Shown in pieces: positions 58,910 to 64,000 of a DNA stretch of 64,000 nt; the first letter of the stretch is position 1, and every line of letters begins with the position of its first letter. Source of the stretch: Bacteroidota bacterium (lineage in GTDB: Bacteria > Bacteroidota > Rhodothermia > JANXDC01). The translations under genes were made by a program, and so were the position numbers. The stretch is from positions 62,001 to 126,000 of the forward strand of contig JANXDC010000015.1 of NCBI GenBank assembly GCA_025059945.1, in the 5' to 3' direction. Below the pieces are notes generated by a model that had not been told where the DNA came from, ran no database searches, and was given only the letters and a program-made list of their open reading frames with translations.

Positions 58910-60289
58910 TCAGGGGCTGCGGCGCCTTGCGGGTCGGGGCCAAATCATGAGGCTTTCGTGCCCTTGCTCGTCGACGGCTTGCACGGCGAAAAAGTAGTTG
59001 TCCTTGGAGTATCCGACCAGCGTGACCTCGGTGCGGTTTCCCACGAAGAGCTTGCGCTCCCAAACTGGGGACGTCGTCTCGCGGATGAGCACGTAGTACC
59101 CGGCAAGATCCGGGGGTGTCGTCCCGGGCTTCCAGCGCAGGGTTGTGTCGTTGCTGAGCTCGCTGATGTCGATTTCTACCTCTTGGGGGGCGGCCGGGGC
59201 CCAAGCCAAATTGGCGACCACGGCCAGATTCAGGCGCGCCACCTGCGCCACGTAGGCGAAGTCGACGAACTCGGGCAGGTCCCCGAAGCTACGTCCGGCT
59301 TCCCTGCGCACGTTCTGATGTTGCCGATCGAAGTGCTCGTGCATCTCCGTAAGGCGAACCGCGGGGAAGCCTTGGCGGCTAAACGGGATGTGATCTCCTC
59401 CGCGCAGGAAGCGGTCTCGGCGGTAAATGAGCTTGACCTCGAAGTGATCCACGTAGCGTTCCCCGACCTCTTTGATGTAACGGGCCAGCTGGCGCGCGGG
59501 GCTATCGTTTTCCCCTCCGATGCTCTGGCGCAGTTGGGCCTCTTCGGGTGTTTCGGCTGCGGGCACGCCTTCGGAGAAGACGCGCAGGCGTTGATTGTCT
59601 TTCAGTCCTCGATCGCCCTCGGTGTTGCCCACGATGTCATTGGTGATCATGGCGATGATGTTCCAGCCCTCCCGTTTGGCCCGCTGCGCCAGGTGTTCGG
59701 AGCCCAACAGGCCCTGCTCTTCCCCTGCAAAGGCGGCCAGCACGATCGTGGCGTCGTACTCGTAGCGGCTCAGAATGCGCGCCAGCTCCAGAACCACGGC
59801 CACGCCGGAGGCGTCGTCGTTGGCTCCGGGCGCATAGGAGGTGCTGTCCATGACGTCGGAGGCGCGGCTGTCGTAATGGGCGCCCACCAAGATGACCTGC
59901 TTGTTTTGAGGGTCGCGGGCGGGCAGGATGCCCAGGATGTTCGCAAGTCGCACGCGCCGATCGACGCGACGTCCGTCGGGGTTCAGGGTGAAGGTGTCCA
60001 GCTCAACGCGCAGCCGTCCCCCGGAGACCTGGCTGTAGCGGCGCATTTCGGCCTCGATCCACCGGGCGGCGGCGCCGATGCCCACGCGGGGGTCGCGCTG
60101 CGTGCTGAGCGTATGCCGGGTGTAAAAGGCGGCCAGCGTTCGGATCGTGCGCTCGATTTCGGCCGGGGAGACGGCCCGCACCATTTCCTCAATGCGAGGG
60201 TCCCGCCGGATCGTAACGGGTTGGGCCTCCGTCGAGGCGGGACCCAGATAAGCAAATGCGCAAACCCATAGCGTCTTGCTCCATCGCAT
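58910..60289 (-). CDS. Secreted M28 family zinc aminopeptidase
   Basis: 459 residues. N-terminal signal peptide (KTLWVCAFAYLGPASTEAQ). The M28 catalytic domain holds the di-zinc ligands: GAHYDSRAS (His), APGANDDASGV (bridging Asp), AAFAGEEQGLLGS (catalytic and ligand Glu), AMITNDIVGN (Asp) and VRLTEMHEHFD (final His). Residues 355-445 form a fibronectin type III-like module (SNDTTLRWKPGTTPPDLAGY ... DNYFFAVQAVDEQGHE). Likely releases amino acids from peptides in the periplasm or outside the cell. Confidence 0.9.
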   Translation of the reverse strand: MRWSKTLWVCAFAYLGPASTEAQPVTIRRDPRIEEMVRAVSPAEIERTIRTLAAFYTRHTLSTQRDPRVGIGAAARWIEAEMRRYSQVSGGRLRVELDTFTLNPDGRRVDRRVRLANILGILPARDPQNKQVILVGAHYDSRASDVMDSTSYAPGANDDASGVAVVLELARILSRYEYDATIVLAAFAGEEQGLLGSEHLAQRAKREGWNIIAMITNDIVGNTEGDRGLKDNQRLRVFSEGVPAAETPEEAQLRQSIGGENDSPARQLARYIKEVGERYVDHFEVKLIYRRDRFLRGGDHIPFSRQGFPAVRLTEMHEHFDRQHQNVRREAGRSFGDLPEFVDFAYVAQVARLNLAVVANLAWAPAAPQEVEIDISELSNDTTLRWKPGTTPPDLAGYYVLIRETTSPVWERKLFVGNRTEVTLVGYSKDNYFFAVQAVDEQGHESLMIWPRPARRRSP

Positions 60290-60442
60290 AGCCTAGATCC
60301 TCGGATTATCCCCCACCTATAAGCTACGGCCGGATGCGAGCGGCGCTCAAGAGCTCGAGGCTCCTTCTTAGAAGCCTCTTAGGTTGGCTGGGGGCGCAGG
60401 TGCTTTCGTACTTTTATGCAATAGGCTTGGAGAAGAGGGGCT

Positions 60443-61774
60443 ATGTTTGAGGAGCTCTCTCAGAAGCTAGAGGCCGCGCTCAAGACACTGCGCGGCGAGG
60501 GCCGCATCACGGAGCTCAACATCGCTGAGGCGATGCGCCAGGTGCGCCGGGCGCTACTTGAGGCGGACGTGCACTATCAAGTGGCGCGGGACTTTACCGA
60601 GCGCGTAAAGGAGCGCGCCTTAGGGCAGCGCGTCTATGCGCAGGTTTCGCCTGGGCAACAGTTTATCAAGATCGTCTACGATGAGCTGGTCGCGCTTCTC
60701 GGTGGGCAGCGCGAGGAGCTTCGCTTTAGCGCGCATCCGCCTACGGTGATCCTGATCGTGGGCTTACAGGGTTCGGGCAAGACGACCTTTTCGGCCAAAC
60801 TTGCGGCGTATCTCAAGCGAAAAGGTCGCGCTCCTCTGCTGGTGGCGGCCGACGTACATCGGCCTGCCGCCATAGAGCAGCTGCGTGCGCTAGGAGCACA
60901 GATTCAGGTGCCGGTTTTCAGCCTGGCCGGGGCCGAGGCCGTGCGCGTGGCCGAAGAGGGGGTTCGAGAGGCCCGACGCGCTGCGCGCGACGTGGTGATC
61001 CTGGACACGGCCGGCCGCTTGCACATCGATGAGGCCATGATGCAGGAGGTGGCGGCCATCAAGCGGGCCGTGCGGCCGCAGGAGACGCTCTTTGTGGTCG
61101 ACAGTATGACCGGGCAGGACGCTGTGCGGGTGGCCAAGGCCTTCCAGGAACGGCTTGATTTCGACGGGGTGGTGCTGACAAAACTGGACGGAGATGCCCG
61201 CGGAGGGGCGGCTTTGTCGATCCGCTACGTGGTGCAGAAGCCCATAAAGTTCGCCTCAACGGGCGAGAGGCTCGATCAGCTGATGCCCTTTCATCCGGAC
61301 CGCATGGCGCAGCGCATTTTGGGCTTTGGCGATGTGCTCTCGCTCGTGGAGCGGGCCCAAGAGCAGTACGATCGGGAGCAGGCCGCCTTGTTGGAGCGCA
61401 AGCTTCGCAAGGCAGAGTTCACCCTGGAGGACTTTTACGCGCAACTGGGGCAGATTCGCAAAATGGGCTCCTTGCGGGAGCTTCTTTCTATGATCCCGGG
61501 CGCACAGAAAGCCCTGCCCAAAGATTGGGATCTGGATGAGCGCGCTTTGCGCCGCATTGAGGCCATGATTTGTTCCATGACCCCGGAAGAGCGCCGGCAT
61601 CCGGAGATCCTAAACGCGAGCCGGCGTCGTCGGATCGCGCAGGGAAGCGGGGTGGAGCTGCGCGAGGTAAACCAGTTCCTGCGCCAATTCGAAGAGCTGC
61701 GCCGCTGGATGAAGACCTGGCAGAAACTTGGCAAACAGGGCCGCACCTTGCGGGGCTTTCCGTTTTTTCGTTAA
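60443..61774 (+). CDS. ffh: Signal recognition particle protein Ffh (SRP54)
   Basis: 443 residues. Binds signal sequences at the ribosome and delivers them to FtsY. N domain MFEELSQKLEAALKTLRGEG, G domain with LIVGLQGSGKTTFSAKLAAY, DVHRPAAIEQLRAL, LDTAGRLHIDEAMM and LTKLDGDARGGAAL, and a methionine-bearing M domain (MGSLRELLSMIPGAQ ... SMTPEERRHPEILNASRRRR IAQGSG). RBS-like GAGGGG upstream. First of a translation/secretion cluster. The SRP RNA gene was not recognised in the window. Confidence 0.97.
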   Translation: MFEELSQKLEAALKTLRGEGRITELNIAEAMRQVRRALLEADVHYQVARDFTERVKERALGQRVYAQVSPGQQFIKIVYDELVALLGGQREELRFSAHPPTVILIVGLQGSGKTTFSAKLAAYLKRKGRAPLLVAADVHRPAAIEQLRALGAQIQVPVFSLAGAEAVRVAEEGVREARRAARDVVILDTAGRLHIDEAMMQEVAAIKRAVRPQETLFVVDSMTGQDAVRVAKAFQERLDFDGVVLTKLDGDARGGAALSIRYVVQKPIKFASTGERLDQLMPFHPDRMAQRILGFGDVLSLVERAQEQYDREQAALLERKLRKAEFTLEDFYAQLGQIRKMGSLRELLSMIPGAQKALPKDWDLDERALRRIEAMICSMTPEERRHPEILNASRRRRIAQGSGVELREVNQFLRQFEELRRWMKTWQKLGKQGRTLRGFPFFR

Positions 61775-61808
61775 CTTAAAGATCCCGACAAAATAAGGAG
61801 GCGCTCTT

Positions 61809-62267
61809 TTGGCCGTTAAACTGCGTTTGCGGCGCCTGGGGCGCAAAAAACGGCCGGTCTACGAGCTTGTGGCCGCCGATGCGCGCGCGCCCCGTGACGG
61901 ACGCTTCATTGAATCCTTGGGTCAGTACAATCCCTTGAGCGAACCGCCTGAAATCCGGCTGAAAGAGGAGCGGGTGCTGTACTGGCTGCGCAACGGGGCC
62001 ATTCCCACGGATACGGCCCGAAGCCTGCTCAGGCAGGCCGGAATCTTGCTCCGGTGGCACCTAGAGCGTTGGGGTAAAAGCCCGGAGGAGATTCAGGCCG
62101 CCTATGAGGCCTGGAAGGCGCAGCGGGAGGCCAAGCTGGAGGCCGTTCGGCAGAGGGTCATGATGCGCAAGGCAGAGCGTCTGGAGCAGGAACGCCGACT
62201 GGCCCAGCAACGAGCCGCCGCCCGGCAGGCTGCCGAAGCCGCAGCTGAGGGCGCAAGCGCCGAATGA
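61809..62267 (+). CDS. rpsP: 30S ribosomal protein S16
   Basis: 152 residues. Starts at TTG 61809 with AGGAGG 8 nt upstream; no ATG or GTG gives the conserved N-terminus [20 protein letters not shown]. Core motifs [14 protein letters not shown] and [17 protein letters not shown] follow. The C-terminal 60 residues (from [13 protein letters not shown]) are an Ala/Glu/Arg-rich helical extension beyond the usual S16 of about 80-90 residues, as in several FCB-group bacteria. Confidence 0.95.
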   Translation: MAVKLRLRRLGRKKRPVYELVAADARAPRDGRFIESLGQYNPLSEPPEIRLKEERVLYWLRNGAIPTDTARSLLRQAGILLRWHLERWGKSPEEIQAAYEAWKAQREAKLEAVRQRVMMRKAERLEQERRLAQQRAAARQAAEAAAEGASAE

Positions 62268-62352
62268 ACCTGTTAGCCCCGTCTTGCCCTCGCCCCAGGC
62301 TATAGCCATAGGCTCTGATCCTGGGCCGGGTTCGGATTAGGGGGAGGAAACC

Positions 62353-62610
62353 ATGAAAGATTTTGTGCTCCACATCGTGCAGCACCTGGTTGATCATCCG
62401 GAAGCGGTGTACGTGCGCGATGAGCTTGGCGCGGATGGGCGGGTGGTGTATCATCTGCGGGTTGATCCGCGGGATGTGGGCAAGGTGATCGGCAAGGGCG
62501 GAAAAACGGCGCAGGCGCTCCGGTTACTGCTTGCTGCTGCCGCCGCTCGGCGGGGGCAGCGGGCTCGGCTTTTGATCGCCGACGCACGATCCGATCGTAC
62601 TCCGTCATGA
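62353..62610 (+). CDS. khpA: KH-domain RNA-binding protein KhpA
   Basis: 85 residues. Single KH domain with LIxxLVDHPEAVYVRDEL-like start and the RNA-binding loop KVIGKGGKTAQALRLLL. Located between rpsP and rimM as in many bacteria. GGGGGAGGAAACC lies just before the ATG. Its stop overlaps the rimM start by 4 bp. Confidence 0.93.
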   Translation: MKDFVLHIVQHLVDHPEAVYVRDELGADGRVVYHLRVDPRDVGKVIGKGGKTAQALRLLLAAAAARRGQRARLLIADARSDRTPS

Positions 62611-63140
62611 TCTCGCCCGAGCAGTTGTGCTTGATCGGGCGCATCCGCCGTAGTCACGGGTTGCGCGGTGAAGTGCGGGTTTATCCCGAGACGGATTTTC
62701 CGGAGCGATTTGGCAAGCTTGAGCAAGTTTACATAGGGCCGGATCCGACTCGGGCGCGGCCGATGCGCGTAGAGCGGGTGCGCTTGGAGCTTACGCATCG
62801 GCTTCCCGTGGTACTCAAGCTGGCTGGCGTGCTCACTCGGACGCAGGCCGACACCCTTGTAGGTATGTCCCTCTACATCCCCGAGGAGGAGCTTTGGCCC
62901 CTTCCGGAGGATAAGGTTTACATCCACGACATCCTCGGCGCCCAAGTAGAGACGGAAGACGGACAATATTGGGGGCAGGTTCAGGATGTGTTGCGGATGC
63001 CGGCGCAGGATGTATACCAAATTCGGCGACCCGATGGGCGTTTGGTGTTGTTGCCGGCTGTGGAGGCCTTTGTGCTAGAGGTGGACGTTCAGAGGCGTCG
63101 GCTTTTGGTGCGCCCCCCTGAGGGGCTGTTGGACCTCTGA
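62607..63140 (+). CDS. rimM: Ribosome maturation factor RimM
   Basis: 177 residues. Binds S19 and assists 30S maturation. [20 protein letters not shown] at the N-terminus, the [20 protein letters not shown] linker region and the PRC-barrel [20 protein letters not shown], ending [12 protein letters not shown]. Overlaps khpA upstream by 4 bp and trmD downstream by 1 bp. Confidence 0.95.
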   Translation: MISPEQLCLIGRIRRSHGLRGEVRVYPETDFPERFGKLEQVYIGPDPTRARPMRVERVRLELTHRLPVVLKLAGVLTRTQADTLVGMSLYIPEEELWPLPEDKVYIHDILGAQVETEDGQYWGQVQDVLRMPAQDVYQIRRPDGRLVLLPAVEAFVLEVDVQRRRLLVRPPEGLLDL

Positions 63141-63832
63141 TGCGGGTCGATATCATCAGCGCCGTGCCCGGGCTTCTTGAGGGTCCGCTGCGGCACGGGG
63201 TGTTTCGGCGGGCCCAGGAGCGAGGCAGACTCGAGGTGATGGTGCACAACCTGCGCGACTACGGAATCGGCCGCTACAGGCAGATCGACGATTATCCCTA
63301 TGGCGGCGGGGCGGGCATGGTCTTGCGGCCAGAGCCTATTTTCGCCTGCGTCGAGCGTCTCATGGCCGAGCGGTCCTATGATGAGGTAATCTACCTTACG
63401 CCCGATGGCGTTCGTCTCACGCAGGCCTTGGTTAACGAGTTGTCGCTAAAAGAGAACCTCATCGTGCTCTGTGGGCATTACAAGGGGGTCGACGAGCGGG
63501 TGCGCCAGCGCCTGGTAACGCGCGAGATCTCGATCGGAGATTATGTGCTCTCCGGAGGGGAGTTGGCAGCTTTGGTCTTGCTGGACGCCGTGGTGCGCCT
63601 GTTGCCCGGGGTGCTGGGGGATGCTGAGTCTGCGCTCACGGACTCTTTTCAAGCGGGTATGTTGGACGCGCCCTGGTATACGCGTCCGGCTGAATTTCGC
63701 GGCATGCGCGTGCCCGAGGTGCTGCGCTCGGGAAATCATGAGGCGATTCGGCGCTGGCGCGAGGAACAGGCCCTGCAGCGTACACGTGCGCGTCGGCCGG
63801 ACCTGTTAGAGGATTCAGAAGCCCAAGCATAA
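63140..63832 (+). CDS. trmD: tRNA (guanine37-N1)-methyltransferase
   Basis: 230 residues. Methylates G37 next to the anticodon, using a SPOUT trefoil knot. Motifs: [96 protein letters not shown] and [18 protein letters not shown]. Shares one base with the rimM stop. Confidence 0.97.
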   Translation: MRVDIISAVPGLLEGPLRHGVFRRAQERGRLEVMVHNLRDYGIGRYRQIDDYPYGGGAGMVLRPEPIFACVERLMAERSYDEVIYLTPDGVRLTQALVNELSLKENLIVLCGHYKGVDERVRQRLVTREISIGDYVLSGGELAALVLLDAVVRLLPGVLGDAESALTDSFQAGMLDAPWYTRPAEFRGMRVPEVLRSGNHEAIRRWREEQALQRTRARRPDLLEDSEAQA

Positions 63833-63843
63833 GGAAACGGACC

Positions 63844-64000
63844 ATGGAACAGCTGATGCGGATAGTGGAAGCCACGCAGCTTCGCGATGACATCCCCGCT
63901 TTTCGCCCGGGGGACACGATCAACGTGCATGTGCGCGTGATCGAAGGCGATAAAGAGCGCATCCAGCAGTTTCAGGGGGTCGTGATCGCCATTCGGGGCG
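63844..64000 (+). CDS. rplS: 50S ribosomal protein L19, cut by window end
   Basis: First 52 residues: [20 protein letters not shown] then [20 protein letters not shown] and [12 protein letters not shown], the conserved start of L19, which sits at the 30S-50S interface. It continues the rpsP-khpA-rimM-trmD-rplS order. The C-terminal half is outside the window. Confidence 0.96.
   Translation, partial: MEQLMRIVEATQLRDDIPAFRPGDTINVHVRVIEGDKERIQQFQGVVIAIRG

Noticed and set aside
58688-60271. Plus-strand frame of 527 codons opposite the M28 peptidase
   Set aside because: It is antisense to a gene with a full set of catalytic motifs; long antisense frames are expected at this GC content.
1-64000. 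Mobile elements, prophage or CRISPR array
   Set aside because: No transposase, integrase or phage gene, no terminal inverted repeats and no regularly spaced repeats were seen.

Overview
This is a gene-dense, GC-rich stretch of bacterial chromosome, almost entirely housekeeping. The envelope is Gram-negative: lipoproteins, a YidC with a long periplasmic domain, a PpiD-type chaperone and an outer-membrane barrel. A secreted lamin-tail protein ends in a FlgD-like module of the kind common in the Bacteroidota/Rhodothermota (FCB) lineage, and several promoters fit either sigma-70 or the TAnnTTTG-type -7 box of that lineage. My best guess is a Rhodothermota-like, possibly thermophilic organism; this is inference from gene content only. 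I saw no transposase, integrase, prophage or CRISPR array.

Layout. 1-1380: polyamine operon speD-speE on the minus strand with a leader of about 270 nt. 1.4-4.7 kb: a DUF885 metallopeptidase, a TPR lipoprotein and a DUF58 protein. 4.7-15.3 kb: a long minus-strand run (ppiD, uvrA, M20 amidohydrolase, lamin-tail protein, murI, ring-cleaving dioxygenase, sulfite-oxidase-like enzyme). 15.5-17.8 kb: a regulatory cassette of a TPR protein, a 43-residue lipoprotein and a TPR-HTH regulator. 17.8-23.7 kb: sugar-phosphate isomerase and serine dehydratase facing a tryptophanase-like enzyme, a coupled small ORF, a radical SAM protein and moeA. 23.8-31.7 kb: a degenerate LytM protein, plsY, gpsA, an AlbA-type protein, a PLP decarboxylase, an SDR, queA, ispD and ispF. 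31.7-34.3 kb: yidC, yidD, rnpA and rpmH. 34.4-43 kb: tRNA-Gly, tRNA-Val, purB, iscA-like, mogA, era, yajC, ribBA, a TldD-like protease, an AlkA-like glycosylase and acylphosphatase.

42.9-43.24 kb is a non-coding DnaA-box cluster that looks like a replication origin. Beside it lies a class II ribonucleotide reductase split into two genes (43.3-46.5 kb), with further DnaA boxes upstream of its promoter. 46.9-50.3 kb holds a tightly overlapping five-gene operon: ECF sigma factor, single-pass membrane protein, secreted coiled-coil protein, outer-membrane barrel, secreted coiled-coil protein. 50.4-58.5 kb: a second plsY, pdxJ, yqgE, tRNA-Gln, mnmG, rsmG (with a parS-like site at its start) and mfd. 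58.6-64 kb: an XRE regulator with an operator-like promoter, an M28 peptidase, then ffh-rpsP-khpA-rimM-trmD-rplS, cut by the window end.

The two most interesting candidate systems are the ECF-sigma envelope operon and the TPR/lipopeptide/TPR-HTH cassette, which resembles peptide-sensing Rap-Phr modules in layout. Also notable are the DnaA-box cluster together with parS, a tyrosine-phenol-lyase-like enzyme carrying tryptophanase specificity residues, and a LytM domain that has lost its metal ligands. All calls rest on reading the sequence; no database search or computation was run.
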